A DNA stretch of 64,000 nucleotides from Ichthyophthirius multifiliis. Lineage: Eukaryota; Ciliophora; Oligohymenophorea; Hymenostomatida. Under the pieces are notes generated by a model. It saw nothing but the letters and a program-made list of their open reading frames with translations, did no database searches and was not told the origin of the DNA. The stretch is taken from assembly GCF_000220395.1 (NCBI RefSeq), contig NW_004086788.1, positions 124,001-188,000 on the forward strand, written 5' to 3'. Of this stretch, positions 13,601 to 27,850 are shown in pieces (the stretch's first letter is position 1; each line of letters opens with the position of its first letter). Both the position numbers and the translations under genes were made by a program.

Positions 13601-13829
13601 AGGTTAAAAACTATCTCCATTTAAAACATAATTTTAAGACATTTCATTTAGCAATTAATTTTAAAATTAAATAATTTGTTTTGAAAATAAAGAAGAAATT
13701 AAATCGTTACCCGAAGTACCTTAATATGATATAGATTTTAATTCTAAACAATAGTAATTATTAAATATATCATAATGTGGACATAATTATTTTAATTCTA
13801 AAGATAAATAAAAAATGTTTTAAATATGA
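10634..13829 (+). CDS. Ciliate-type two-helix membrane protein, nine exons
   Basis: Starts MVFFNKYLNLIRKADLFGIP, then the family-typical KYKTSIGGFFSLIML transmembrane segment. A large cysteine-containing extracytoplasmic region follows (ELEQCNEHHF, IGNCHSEEKVEEYVK, QGGSVGVALVI, NTDTYLRTVT). A second membrane helix comes after the conserved SHLGGFIQIIF, and then a long Asn/Gln-rich cytoplasmic tail with NELYQFDFED and DDNDAMNQILNYRLIQ. Inferred introns: 10794-10859, 11029-11139, 11254-11304, 11400-11486, 11935-12019, 12252-12304, 13241-13292 and 13349-13396. Spliced length is 2,643 nt, exactly 881 codons including the TGA at 13827-13829. This architecture is common and expanded in Tetrahymena and Paramecium, where it is annotated only as a transmembrane protein. 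Function is unknown. Confidence 0.8.
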
Positions 13830-14651
13830 AAAAATAAATCTTTTATATACACTAAATATACTATTTCTAAATATATTCAAATTTATGTAATTTGTAATAT
13901 AAATTTTATAAAAATATTATTTTTTTAAAATAAATTAATAATTAATATTAACTTAATATTTTATTTTTATCTTTATTTTTTTAATTATTTTTAATTTAAT
14001 ATTTTTTTATTCAATTTATTTTTATAATGTTTCTACTTACTAATTCTATTATTTTATTATATTTAATATAGTAAATTAAAATGCTTATATAGTGATTTGA
14101 ATACAAAATATAAGTAGTATTTAAATTAAATAATTTTTTTTATTTTTTTATATGTTCTTTTAATAAATAAAAGTTATAATTAATTTTTTAAAAGTCTAAA
14201 TTTAAATAAATTAGAAATAAAATTATTATTTTATTTGCTATTATTTCAATTTTTTTGTTTATTATTTACATATTTATTTCTGATTTATATTTTTTTTAAC
14301 TATTTTTCATTATTACAAAATTAATTTTATTATGTCCTTATAGTTATTTCATACCAAAATAGAATTTAAATATATTAATTTTTCTAACTAAATATTAATA
14401 AGAAAATAAAATTTAAATATATATTTGAATAAAATAATAGAGGAAAAAAAAAAATATATTTTTTAATATAAAATAAATAAATAAACAAATTTAAAAATAA
14501 TATATACAATACAATAAATTTATTTACAAAAAAAAAATGCATTAAAATTTTTAAAACCATGACATTTAAGTTTCTTCTTAATTTAACTCTTATAAAAACT
14601 TTTACCCTTAACAATAATATTAGCAAAATTACTAAAACCCTTTTAATTAAA
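13830..14651. other. Intergenic AT-rich DNA
   Basis: No gene seen. It is very AT-rich, with the helicase promoter expected at its right end. Confidence 0.6.
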
Positions 14652-16744
<2,093 letters not shown>

Positions 16745-17407
16745 AATATTTTTTTATTATTTTAATATATATTCTATTAAAAAGAAAGAAAGAATATTTT
16801 AGGTTTTAAAAATCTTAAAAGTAAAAATATATATATTATTTTTGATAAATAATTTTTATTTATTTTTTATTTTTATTTTAATTTTTCTTAAATATTATGA
16901 TCTGAAATTATTTTTTTAATTTTTTTAATTAATTTTTTGTAATATAAGTATTATTATTGGATTTTTGAATAGAAATTTTATCTGTTTTAATAATAATTCT
17001 TTTAACAAAGTATTAACTAAAATTCAAAACATAAAAATAATAATAAAAAATAAAGGTACAATGAACAACTTTAAGTAATTTATAATGATAATATTTAGAA
17101 TTATGTATTTTCTTTCTTTTAATTTAATATTATAAATATTAAATTTTTCTGTTTAATTTATTTTTAGTAAAAATAAATATAATTATAATAAAACCATAAA
17201 AAAAATAATAAAATTTATAATTATTAAATATTAATTATAAAATTTATTAACTATAAATATTCTTATTATTAATATGGATTTATTTTATATTTATTAATTT
17301 ATATATTTCATATTGTGATGAAAAAAATTGGGTAATTATGACTTATATTGATTATAATTATTACGTTTTAAAAAACTGAATATATATATATATATAAAAA
17401 ATAATAA

Positions 17408-17448
<41 letters not shown>

Positions 17449-17519
17449 AAATATATTTTTTTATTTTTTTATATATATATTTTCTCATTTATTTCTATTT
17501 TTTTTTATTTAATTTATTT
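16745..17519. other. Convergent intergenic region with (TA)n tract
   Basis: Lies between the 3' ends of the helicase (+) and the WD40 gene (-). It contains a (TA)n tract at about 17410-17446 and is otherwise A/T-only. No gene seen. Confidence 0.6.
17410..17446. repeat. (TA)n microsatellite
   Basis: About 18 uninterrupted TA units. Confidence 0.9.
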
Positions 17520-18803
17520 TCAAATTTCAAATAAATGAACTTTTTAATCGTAAGAAGATGTAAGCAACAATGTTTTTCCGCCTACAGCGACAAACTATAT
17601 ACTAGATACGTTTTCTTCATGTCCAATTAGTGATCCTATAGTTTTAGGACTATATTAATTTTGTCTTTTAAATGCTTCCCATACTCTTGCACTTCCGTCC
17701 TTTTTTAAGATAATATCTTACAATTTATAATTAAATTTAATATTTACTCTGCATGAAGTTATTAATAATTATTTTTCACCATCTATATTCAAACATTTAA
17801 TAGGATCCATATGGGCTATGAATTCGTATTCTTTCGTTAATGTTTAATTTTTTGGACTTAATTCTAAAACATTTACATATCTAGACTTTTATATATATAA
17901 ATATAAAATCATATATTAATTGTTTTACATCTAATCCAACAAATATTTTATATTTTTGTTTTGAAGTTTCTCTAAAATCTAAATCACAACACCATGCCTT
18001 AAAACATATTTAAATTTATTAATACATTTATTTAGTAAAATATAATTTTTTATTTTATATTAAAAATGTTAAAATTAAAAATAATATAATGAATAAACTA
18101 TAATTACCCTTTCTTCTTCATTATATGATCCAAATTATGCAATTAAATTAAAGTTTTTTGCATCAAAAATTTTACAAATTCCACCGTATTCCGAAGTACA
18201 TAAATAATTACCATCTTTAGACCATTTTATATTATAAATAATTTTGTTTTCACCTTTTAGAAAATAATTAAAAAAATAGAAAAAATAATAATAATAGTAA
18301 TGATAATACTTTCAATTATTTTCATAGCTGTTCCTTTACGAGTATCCCAAATAATTAATCTCTAATCTTCTCCTCCAGAAGCAATTAATTTATTATCTTC
18401 ATTATATTAACAAAAATATACTTTATTTAAATGTTCTTTTAATGTAGATGTTGGTTTTCCTTTATTTAAATCCCAAATTATCAATGTTTTATCTGGAGAT
18501 GCACTCAATAATTATTTTCCGTCATTTGAAAATTATGTACTCCATACTCCTTAACTATTTATTAATTTATTAAATTAATTTGTTTTAAATTTACGAATGT
18601 CCTCTTAATAATTGTGTTTCTTTAAATGTATTTAGATCCCATAACTTTATAAGATGATCATGTGAACCTGTAGCAAAAGTATTAGGATTTTATTTTGAAA
18701 TAGATAATGTTTCTATTGAATTTAAATGAGCTTTTTCTATTGATTTTATAGGATGAAATTATTTTTAAAACCAATTATTTTAAAAATATGAATCGTCTTA
18801 CAT
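17520..18803 (-). CDS. WD40-repeat protein (328 aa)
   Basis: Reading leftward from ATG 18803 to TGA 17522-17520, six to seven WD40 blades follow one another. Blade ends include LIKLWDL, LIIWDL, LIIWDT, CKIFDA, ARVWEA and VHLFEI, with GH and D box residues (FATGSHDH, LLSASPDK, IASGGEDQ, LLITSCRDGS). Inferred introns in window coordinates: 18555-18594, 18254-18309, 17998-18107, 17886-17928 and 17700-17747. Spliced length is 987 nt, exactly 329 codons. The protein is essentially one beta-propeller with a short N-terminal arm. Such propellers are scaffolds; PEX7-size proteins are about this long, but I see no feature that picks a particular orthologue. It is followed upstream by the heat shock factor gene on the same strand. 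Confidence 0.88.
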
Positions 18804-19000
18804 TTTATTTTTCTTAGAATAATATTTTTATAATTAAATAATTTAAAAATATATAAAATAATAAATTAATTATATAAATATTAAATTAGATATTAAAATT
18901 ATTATTTTAATAAATATATATTTTATTTTAAATTTTAAATTTATATTTGTAATAAATTGCAATAATGTCTATTAAAATAAATTATTTACATCAATAAACA

Positions 19001-20474
19001 TCATTTAAAGCTATTTTTAATATAATTATTTTTCTCTTCTTCATATTTTTATTCTTTAATAAATTTATTAATGGTTTCCCACTAATTTTAATAAGGAATT
19101 ACTTAATTATCCTAATAACTTTAATAAAATTAATCATCTTAATTGTTTTAATGCGTTTAATTAAAACTTCTTTTTTATAATAAATTTGACTTATTAGCCT
19201 CATCTTCTTTTATTTACTAATTCATAAAGTTCTATAAAGTATGAAGCAAATCATGATTATTTTAATGGTAATTATCAATTATATCATTCATTTATACATT
19301 ATAATGATTATCTTTATTATTTTATATATTCTGATTGTCATTAACATAATTTTTATTATGCATAAAAGATAATTTCTAATTGCGATTTTTTTCATCAGAT
19401 TATTCCTAAGTTAAGAAATCTTTTTCTAATAAAAAAATTAAATACTAATAAAAATATACATATATAATAATATAAATTTAAATATATATTTTTATCATAT
19501 AATTAACCATAATAATTTACCTTAATTATGTTTTTTTTGTAAAAAACTAATTTCCGGAATTTATTTAGGACCAATATAAGTAAGAAAAATACTAAAAAGC
19601 TTTTCAACTTTTTTCTAGTTATTTTCTCTATATTTAAAAAAAATAAAAAATTATTGAAATAAAATAAACATATTTAAAGTAAAAAAATATCTAAATATAA
19701 TTAATACTTTTTCTTATTTAATTCATTCCATAAAAGTTTATTATCGGATAAAATTTGAGAATTTTAAGCTATTAAAACACTACAAGCTTTTTCTAAATTT
19801 TATTATTTTTGTTATAATTAATTCATCTAACAAATTTTAAAAATAAAAAATAAATTATATTTAATATTATTACTTCTTTATTTAAATATTAAAAATCACT
19901 TTCTATTTTCTTATGATCTTTCCATATTAATTATTCATTATTTTCTTGAATCGTATTATTATCATTCATCTTTCTTTTAATTTCACATAACAAATTTCTT
20001 TTTTGTGTGTTTTATTTTTTTTAAAAAAATGTAATTTAATTCACATTTATAATTTTTTACGGATATCCCCTTCTAAAAAGTTTATGTTTCCATTCATTTT
20101 ATTCATTATCTTATCTTAATTTATGAAAATCATACATATTTAGCTTTTCAAAGTTTAATAGTTTTAATTATTTTATAATTATTATACTTATCTAACAAAC
20201 GATGCAAATGTATTAGTTTTAAAATATTTTGGGAGCACTTTTTCTGCAAAAAGTTATGGACTTTTAATTTTAAATGAACGCCCGTCTTAACTCCAACTAA
20301 TAATATCAAAATATTCTGAATTCTATTTAAATAATATATTAATTCTTTTTATTGATTAATTATAAAAATTAATTTTTTTTTTTTTTCTTTCAATTTTACA
20401 TCCAAAATTTTATATGTTTTTGATAGAAATCCTGGAACAGTAGAAGTATTTCTAATTGTGCTTTTTTTTCTCAT
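19001..20474 (-). CDS. HSF: Heat shock transcription factor
   Basis: Starts at ATG 20474 (MRKKSTIRNTS) and enters the HSF DNA-binding domain: VPGFLSKTYKILD, DIISWSQDGRSFKIK, FAEKVLPKYFKTNTFASFV, then RQLNMYDFHKLR and KHKLFRRGYPQKI. The winged helix-turn-helix binds nGAAn heat shock elements. A helical segment (LQQKQQNLEKACSVLIAQN) is the likely HR-A/B trimerisation coiled coil. The C-terminal third is Asn/Gln/Asp-rich. Inferred introns: 20323-20399, 20144-20187, 19827-19873, 19628-19707 and 19426-19520. Spliced length is 1,131 nt, exactly 377 codons. Residue 75 is Asp where almost all HSFs have Gly (LNMYGF). The protein is 376 aa and apparently intact, and presumably drives stress-induced chaperone genes. 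Confidence 0.92.
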
Positions 20475-20997
20475 AAAATTTGTTATAATAATTAAATTAT
20501 TTTTTATAATATTCTTTTCTTCTAATTATTTTATAAATTTAATATTTTTGTTTCAAAAAATAATAAATATTATCATATAATTTATTATAAAATTCTTTTT
20601 ATTAATTTAATTTTGTTCTAATTAATTTCTATTTTGTAAATAAAATTATTTTATTATAAAAATAAACAATTATTTATCATTTCATCTTTTTTATTATTTA
20701 AAAGAAAAAAAGTATTAAATTAAAAGTTTTCTTAGTAAAACTAAAATAGCTTTATATTATTAATCTATTAATTCATTTTTTAATAATAATAATAAGATTA
20801 TTTTAGAAAAATGTTTATGAACAAATAAAATATAAATTATTACTTAAAAATATTAAATATTATGAAAAATAATTTTTATTATTTATTTTAATCTAGTATA
20901 TTACTTAAAATAATGTTAATTTTAAATAAACAATACAAAGATACATTTTTTTATCTTCTTTAACAAGTAAAATATAATAATTAATATTCATAAAAAT
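20475..20997. other. Upstream region of the heat shock factor gene
   Basis: No gene. It contains the HSF promoter and the 3' end of the next gene on the same strand. No clear tandem GAA/TTC heat shock element was picked out by eye. Confidence 0.5.
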
Positions 20998-21823
20998 TCA
21001 TATTTCTTTATTTTTATCAATTCCAAAATCAAGTATTTTATTCTCTCTTTTAGAATAGTTTATAACCTAATCTTTATATTCTTCTTATATTTCAACTCCT
21101 TAATTATATTCGTTCCTTAAACCTTCTAAAAAATCATCTCTTGTATCGAAATCTCCTTCTTCTTCTAATTCTTCAAATTTATATCTTTTATTTTTCACAT
21201 TTTTTATTTTTGTTTATTTTTTATTTATTTTAATTTACTTATTTCTTTTATCTGGAACATCTGTTATTTAAATATTTTCTGCCGTAATTTTATCGCCTTT
21301 CAAAGCTTTTCGAATATACTTTTGAAAAGAATAAATAATAATTTTTAATTGTTATAATTTAAAATATAATTATATTTATTAAAATATATAATAATAGTAA
21401 TATGTGCTTAATAATATTTAAATTAGTTTATAATTGCAAAATAAATAATACATCATTTTCTTTTTCAATTTCTTATTCTTTTAAAGTTTTTACTTTAAAG
21501 ACTGTCCTATTCATTTTATCTAATTATAATTCCATTTTATATATTATAAATGTAGAGAATGTTAGAAATGCTAAAAAAGGAAATGTATCTTTCATAAATA
21601 TTCTGAATTTTCTAGTTTAAAAGTATTAAAACTTTTCATAAAAAAATAATTATAATTTTTCTAATTTTGTTCTCTATTAAAATTAGTGTGTATATGTTTC
21701 TTCTGCATGTAATTTTCGATAAACAAATTCTTTTTTTTCATCTTTTGTTGGTTTCTTATCTAAGTCTACTTATATATTTTTTTTTAAATAATTTCTTATT
21801 CTATCTTCTGGATTATCACTCAT
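20998..21823 (-). CDS. One-helix membrane protein of unknown function (230 aa)
   Basis: ATG 21823 begins MSDNPEDRIRNYLKKN. A basic, charged N-terminal segment is followed by one clear transmembrane helix (FPFLAFLTFSTFIIYKM, about residues 86-102). After intron 21319-21451 (133 nt) comes a charged domain with DYIRKALKGDKITAEN, FEELEEEGDFDTRDD and a C-terminus NKILDFGIDKNKEI. Spliced length is exactly 231 codons. I do not recognise the family. The size and single central helix would suit a mitochondrial or ER accessory protein, but that is only a guess. Confidence 0.7.
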
Positions 21824-22829
21824 TTATATTTTTATTTACTTTTATTTAATAATAAATATATTTAATTTGAACAAAAGATTTTTATATTTCTAATTAGTTT
21901 AAAAGCTAATATTAAATTTTAATTTAAATAGAAATAAGTAATTAAAGTCAGAAAAAAGAAAAAATTAATACTATTTTATTACTTATTCATAATGTTTTTT
22001 ATTTTTACAATTTTTTTAAAAAATTCAATAAAAAAAACAATAAAAATGGCCTTTTTTTAATTGAGTTTTCACAAAAATAAAAACTAAAGAAAAAATAAAA
22101 AAATCAATATTTAATAAATAAAAATTATAAATGAATATTGAATAGTAAAAAAATATTAAAATTTAACTAAGTAAAAATATTTATAAAAATATTGTATTTA
22201 TCTAGTTTATATTCTATTTAAACTCAGTTAATAGTTAAATAAATATTATGTTTGAAATTAAAGAGTTTTCATGAAGATTGTAAAAATTAGATATTTATTT
22301 GTTTTTGAATTATTCAAGAAAAAATATGTTTAAATCAGTTATTTACAAGTCCTCACATTTATTATAAGAACAGGTCTGTAAAGTTATCTTCATGTTATAA
22401 TAAATTATATTTATAATATTAATAAAACATATTTAATTATATATTAAGATTAAATATTATATTATTAATTTTATTTATTGTATTTTTTTTATGGTTTTTA
22501 TCTTTAATTATTTATCAAACAAAATAATTTTTTTATTTTTTTGATTATTTGATTTAGTAATTTAATTTTTTTAATTATAATATGTTTTCTTTATTAACAT
22601 TTTAAAAATTAATTTAATAAATATTTTTTTATCAAAATTTAATAATTTATTTTCATTTGGAAAAATAAAATATGATTCAAACAAATATTTAAACATAATA
22701 ATATGAAAACATGTAAATTAAAAAAAAAGTTACAACTTTTTTTATTTATTATATTATTTAAATATCTTGTGTTTTTTCCTTATTATTTTATAAATTATTT
22801 TATTCTATTAGATTTTTTTAATAAATATT
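21824..22829. other. Intergenic AT-rich DNA with one hairpin
   Basis: No gene. It contains the inverted repeat listed separately at 22021-22070. The rest is A/T-rich. Confidence 0.6.
22021..22070. repeat. Imperfect hairpin, ACTCAAT/ATTGAGT arms
   Basis: The left arm AAATTCAATAAAAAAA pairs imperfectly with the right arm TTTTTTTAATTGAGTTTT across a short loop. The same design recurs at 49979-50049 and 57705-57773. Confidence 0.6.
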
Positions 22830-23600
22830 TTTAGTGATTAGAATAAAAAGGTTTTTCAGGGATTAACCATACATCTTTTTAAAATTGTCTTTTTTCTTTT
22901 TTAATAGAGTTTATTTTTAATAAAGCTCCCCAAACTTACTTAATGATATTTAAGTTTGGTGACTTTTTTTACTTTGAGAAACATTATAATACATCTATTT
23001 TATTAGTTTTAAAGAAATCTTTAACATAATTCACTATAATATTTAGATAATTATTTAGTTAAAAAGTTAGGTTGTCTTTTAAAATAACAATTTTCTTTTA
23101 TTGGTTACATTATTTTTTATTATTTTTAAGTATTTCTATGAATTTAGGCAAACATCATATTAAAACCAAAGCAACCGGAAATTTTCTAGTAATCAATCTC
23201 AAAACCATGATTTCTTTTACTAGTATTTAGATTTTCTGCCTAAAAAGTTCTTACTTTTTACCTGATCTTTAAAAATAAATTTTATCTTGTACTTTTTTCT
23301 AAGTAACCCTCTGCATTACTAAATTTTTTATTCTACATTTAATTTCAAAAGAGATGCTTTTTTTGTTTTATAAATGCATCATAGCCCAAATAGTTTATAA
23401 AAGAATAATAGCAAATTATACATTATTGTAGTTAATGTTTTTATTTTTATAAATATCTGCTGTTAAATAGCAGTCTGGTTCAATTTCAATTTCTATCTTC
23501 TAGCTTATACCATTTTGATTTTCTAGGTTTATGAATCTTATCATTAGCTTTATATATTATTAAATATTAGATAATCATATTGATTTTTTTATAATTTAAT
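22830..23600 (-). mobile_element. Tc1/mariner-type DNA transposon remnant
   Basis: On the minus strand the C-terminal part of a DDE transposase is readable: IVILKDNLTF around the second catalytic Asp, then FFKTNKIDVLQC and KSPNLNIIKQVWGALL, the Tc1 SPDLNPIENLWG block. The third catalytic Glu is Lys here. Further 5', a helix-turn-helix edge (IHKPRKSKWYKLEDR) is followed by text broken by TGA codons and frame changes. No intact reading frame remains and no clean terminal repeats were found, so this is an old inactive copy. Confidence 0.7.
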
Positions 23601-23935
23601 TTTATTTTAAAAACTTAATTAACAATAAAAATATAATTATTTTTTTTTAGCATATTTTTGTTCATTAAGTTTTTAAATAAAAATTACAAAAAAAAAAACA
23701 TCTTAAACAAATAATAAATATAAAATAAAGTATTATTATAAATTCATCTTTAATTCTTTGTTTTAAAAAAATAATTATAATAATATATATGAAAATAATT
23801 TTAAATAGTTAAAAAATTAATTAAAAATCTAAAAATTTTCAATATATATTCACGAAATAATAAGTAAAAATTTAAATATTAATATAAATATAAATTTAAA
23901 TGTAATAGTTTTAAAATACTTAAATAAAGTAACAT
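23601..23935. other. Intergenic AT-rich DNA
   Basis: Nothing recognisable. Confidence 0.5.
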
Positions 23936-25804
23936 ATGACTTAAAAATCAACATAAAATGGTTAAATAGATAAGTATATATATGAAGAAAAAATATATTA
24001 AAAAATTACTTTTATTTTTTAATTTATTCAAATTAAAATTTAGTGAAATAAAAACAAATAATGATAATTATTATGCTTTAAGTGAAATGTAACTTTTTGA
24101 AAAAATTACATCTTTGGCAAATAGTGAATGCAGAGATTATTTATAAATTATTGAAAAATAAATCAAATGATAAAATTAATAAAATCATGAAAATATTACA
24201 TAAAATAAAGAATAAACATTAGATTAATAAGAAAATTAAATATAAATGAAACATTTTTCATAAAATAAAATAGATTAACAAAAAATTTTAATGTTCAATT
24301 TATAGTTTAAAAAGATTTTATAAAATTTCCAAAATAAATTCTTGAACGAAAAATAATTAATTCTAGCAGAAAATAAATAAAAAGATGATTAAATTAATTA
24401 ATTAAAAAGTATTTAATGTAGCTTGAATAAAAAAATAGATATTTTAACGGAATAAAGCATTTAAAAAAAAGAAGAAATTGAAAAATTGAAAAACAATAAT
24501 AAAAAATAAACAAAAGATTTTGAAGATTAAAATAATAATTTTTTATAAATTAAATATGAAAATTAATTAAAAGTTTAAGAAAGTTTAAAATAAAAGTGTG
24601 ATTAGTAAAAAGTAAAAATAAAAGAATTATAATAATAGCTTGAAATTTTTAAAAATTAAAATTGTGAAGATAGAATTTAATTAGAAAGTATTTAAGCTTA
24701 AAATATTTCAAAATTATGAGTTTTATATGTTTGCCTTTGTTTATTATCTTTTTATTTTTGGTTTGGTTAATAAACAAATAAATAAATAAAAAGAATAGTT
24801 TTATATTAAATTAAATAATTTTTAAATAAATTAATTAAAAAACGTATTAAATAATGCGAATATAAAAAAATTGTAGTTTTTTAAATAAATTGTTTGAAAA
24901 TCAAATATTTAATTTTTAATAATAAATAAATGAGCTAAAAATATTAAAAGAATAGGAAAAAATAGACACTTAATAAAACTAATAAACATTTATCTATATG
25001 GAAAAAGAAAATCAAATACAAAAAGAAAAAATATCTAATTTAAAAAATGAAATATAAAAAATAAAATAATTAAAAGATAAAAATGAAAAAGAATCTGAAA
25101 AAATTATAACTAATTTAAAATAATAAAATAATATTTTAGAAAAATAAAGTAAAAAAAAGATTAATAAACTATAAAAATTTAAAATTAAAATTCTGAAGAA
25201 ATTAATTAAATTTAATAGAAAGTTAATTAATTAGAAAATGAAATAGCGTTAGAAAAAATGATTAATTCTGAAAAAGATAGCTAAATTCAATTTTTATAAA
25301 TATAATTACAAAAATATAATTCACAAGTAGAATTAATTTTTTTTTTTTTTTTTTTATTAATTCACATAGAAAAGTTTAGACGAATAATTTAAGCAATCTT
25401 AATAACAAATTAATAATAATAATGATGAGAAAAATGAATAAAAAAATAAAACTTAGATTTTAGAAAAAGAAATATTAATTTTAAATAAATAATTATTTTA
25501 ATTATAATAAATATAGAGCAAAGCTTAAGGTAATAGTTAATATAGTTATATTAAAAATTTTATATTATATATTTGTTAAAAAATAGTAGACTTATTTAAT
25601 AGCTAATATTATAATACTATGAAATAAAAGAAAAACAAAATTAAAGTACAATATTATAATATAATAAAAATAATATAAATTTTTAATTTAAAAAAAAACA
25701 ATTTAATATTTAATTTTTATATAATAGTTTTTTTAAAATTATTAATTATTTTATAAATATCATAAATATATACTTTTTAATTATATAATATAGGTTATTA
25801 ATGA
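23936..25804 (+). pseudogene. Long coiled-coil ORF with in-frame TGA codons
   Basis: A first exon (MTQKSTQNGQID) joins across intron 23974-24043 to a long, strongly heptad-patterned coiled coil rich in Gln, Lys, Glu and Asn. Examples are NEKQLILAENKQKDDQINQL, KKEEIEKLKNNNKKQTKDF and LKDKNEKESEKIITNLK. The frame is open for hundreds of codons, yet in-frame TGAs occur at 24168-24170 and 24717-24719. The best junction (24720-24793) lies right after the second TGA. Near 25190-25260 the more protein-like text (NSEEINQIQQKVNQLENEIA) shifts frame and back. This may be a recent pseudogene, assembly errors, or separate short genes. No orthologue was recognised. The 3' end is approximate. Confidence 0.45.
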
Positions 25805-26077
25805 TATTTAACAACTTATTTAAAATCACAAAAGATAAAAATAAATGAAATATTGATATAATAAAATGAATGTTATTCATATTATATATAAAATCAAAAT
25901 ATATTGGAATATGTATTAATAATAATGAAATATATATAAATAAATAAATGGATATAATTTTTACTTTATTTCTTGTATTTTTATTATTTTAATTTATTAT
26001 TTTTTTGAATTATTTAATTTATTATTCACGAAATTCTCTTATATTAATAAATTTTATTAATCAATTTGAAATTAATA
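25805..26077. other. Short convergent intergenic gap
   Basis: Only A/T-rich sequence between the coiled-coil ORF and the small PP1-motif gene. Confidence 0.5.
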
Positions 26078-26536
26078 TCATATTAATTAGCAACTACATT
26101 TTAATTCCTAACTAACATCCGTATTATATTTTTTATAATTTTCAACCTCATTTATTTATTCAATATTTTATTTTTTTTTAAATGCGATTTTATGTTTTGA
26201 TTTAATACCAGGCTTTTTACTTTAAATAAAATTACCTTAGCTATCAATCCTTTAATAATTTATAAATAAATCTTCTTCTTGATGCTTTAGAGAATTTTTT
26301 AAAATACTCCTCTTATAACTTTGTCTAATTAAAGTGTTATTTGGATCTAATAAATCTTAAGTATTATTACTTTAATATTTTTATTAAACTGAATTATAAA
26401 CAGTATTTAAAATTTCGCTATGTATATCCTAAATTAATAATGGAGCACTATTTATATTTTAAAATTAATTGTCTTCAATTGTTTCAGATATATTTTAATT
26501 ATTAACACTATTATTATTATTATTAAGATCAGACAT
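26078..26536 (-). CDS. Small protein with PP1-docking motifs and CaaX end (152 aa)
   Basis: Intronless 153-codon frame from ATG 26536 to TGA 26080-26078. Residues 1-70 are Asn/Gln-rich. Residues 75-82 read KRSILKNS, containing a SILK motif (77-80). Residues 115-120 read HKIAFK, containing an RVxF-type motif KIAF (116-119). In inhibitor-2-like regulators, SILK precedes RVxF and both dock on protein phosphatase 1. The protein ends KCSCQLI, so the last four residues CQLI form a CaaX box; the terminal Ile favours geranylgeranylation. I infer a membrane-tethered PP1 regulatory subunit. The three motifs are seen directly. Each is short and the family is not otherwise recognised, so the role is a hypothesis. 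Confidence 0.6.
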
Positions 26537-26575
26537 TTAAAAAAAAATTAATATTATATATAAAAAATTATATAT

Positions 26576-26625
<50 letters not shown>

Positions 26626-27850
26626 TATTATATACAATATAAATAATATTTTATAATTTTTAAATTTTAATATTTTATATTTTAATATTTTTTATATAAA
26701 ATATACAATACAAAATTTAATAGTAATTTTTATTTATTATATTTTTTTTTTACAAATATTTTTTTTTTATTTTTTATCACTTACTTTATAAATTATTATA
26801 TTTATAAAATTTTTATTTTATTTATTTATTATTTTATTTTAATTTATAATTTTATTTTATTATAAAAACAATATATTTTTATTTTTATTTTTTTCTCTTT
26901 TTAATTAATATTATTTATATGTTTTTTTTTTTTATATATTTAAAAATATTTTAATTGAAATTAATAATTATTATTAAAAATTTTACATTATTATATTTAT
27001 TTATATTTTTAATGTTCTTTCAAATTTTTAATTATATAATATTTTATTATATATATAATTTTTATTTTATAAATTATTTTTCATAAATAATAATATTAAA
27101 AATTATATTAACTATATAAATAATAATTTATATAGTTTTTATAAATATTTAATTTTTTTTATAATATTTTACTATTTTTTAGAAATTTTACGTTAAATTT
27201 CATATAATTTATTTTCTTTTTAATTAGTTAATTGGTATATTTTCTATATTTATTTTTATTTGAAGTATTTTGAAATTTATTTTTATTTTAAATCATTATT
27301 CTTTATTAATCTTATATTATTATAATTTATTTTAAATTTTATATCTTTGGAATTTTATATTTAATTAATTAGTATTTTATATTTTATTTATTGTATATTT
27401 TACTTTTATTATATTAACAATATTTTTAAGTTTAAATCAAAGGAATTTTTTATATGAACTTAAGAAAATAAAATTTAAATATTTTTATTTTTTTTAATTC
27501 CTATTATAAGTTTATAAATTTACTATTTATTAAGTTATTCTTATTTTTAAACTTAATTATATTATATTTTCATGTTTTAAATTTATTTTTAAAACAAAAA
27601 ATATAATTTTTTATTATTTTTCAGTGATTGTATATATTTTAATATATAAAAATAAAATAATTTTAATAAATATATATAATTTTGTATAAGTTTTTATAAT
27701 ACATATGTTTTTTTATAGATTTCTACTAAATAAAAAATTAAAATAAAACAGGTAATCAATTGTTTTTTTATTTAATTGAGTAAATAAAAAAACATTAAAT
27801 AATAAAAAATCTATATGCAAGTAATATATAAAAAATACAACTTAATAATT
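26537..27850. other. AT-rich intergenic region with microsatellite and palindrome
   Basis: No gene. It holds TA repeats at about 26568-26624 and long T/A tracts. A palindrome at 27763-27794 has arms close to GTTTTTTTATTTA and TAAATAAAAAAAC with the loop ATTGAG. Confidence 0.55.

Noticed and set aside
24160-24175. TGA as selenocysteine in the coiled-coil ORF
   Set aside because: Coiled-coil proteins have no redox role for Sec, and no SECIS-like hairpin was seen downstream.
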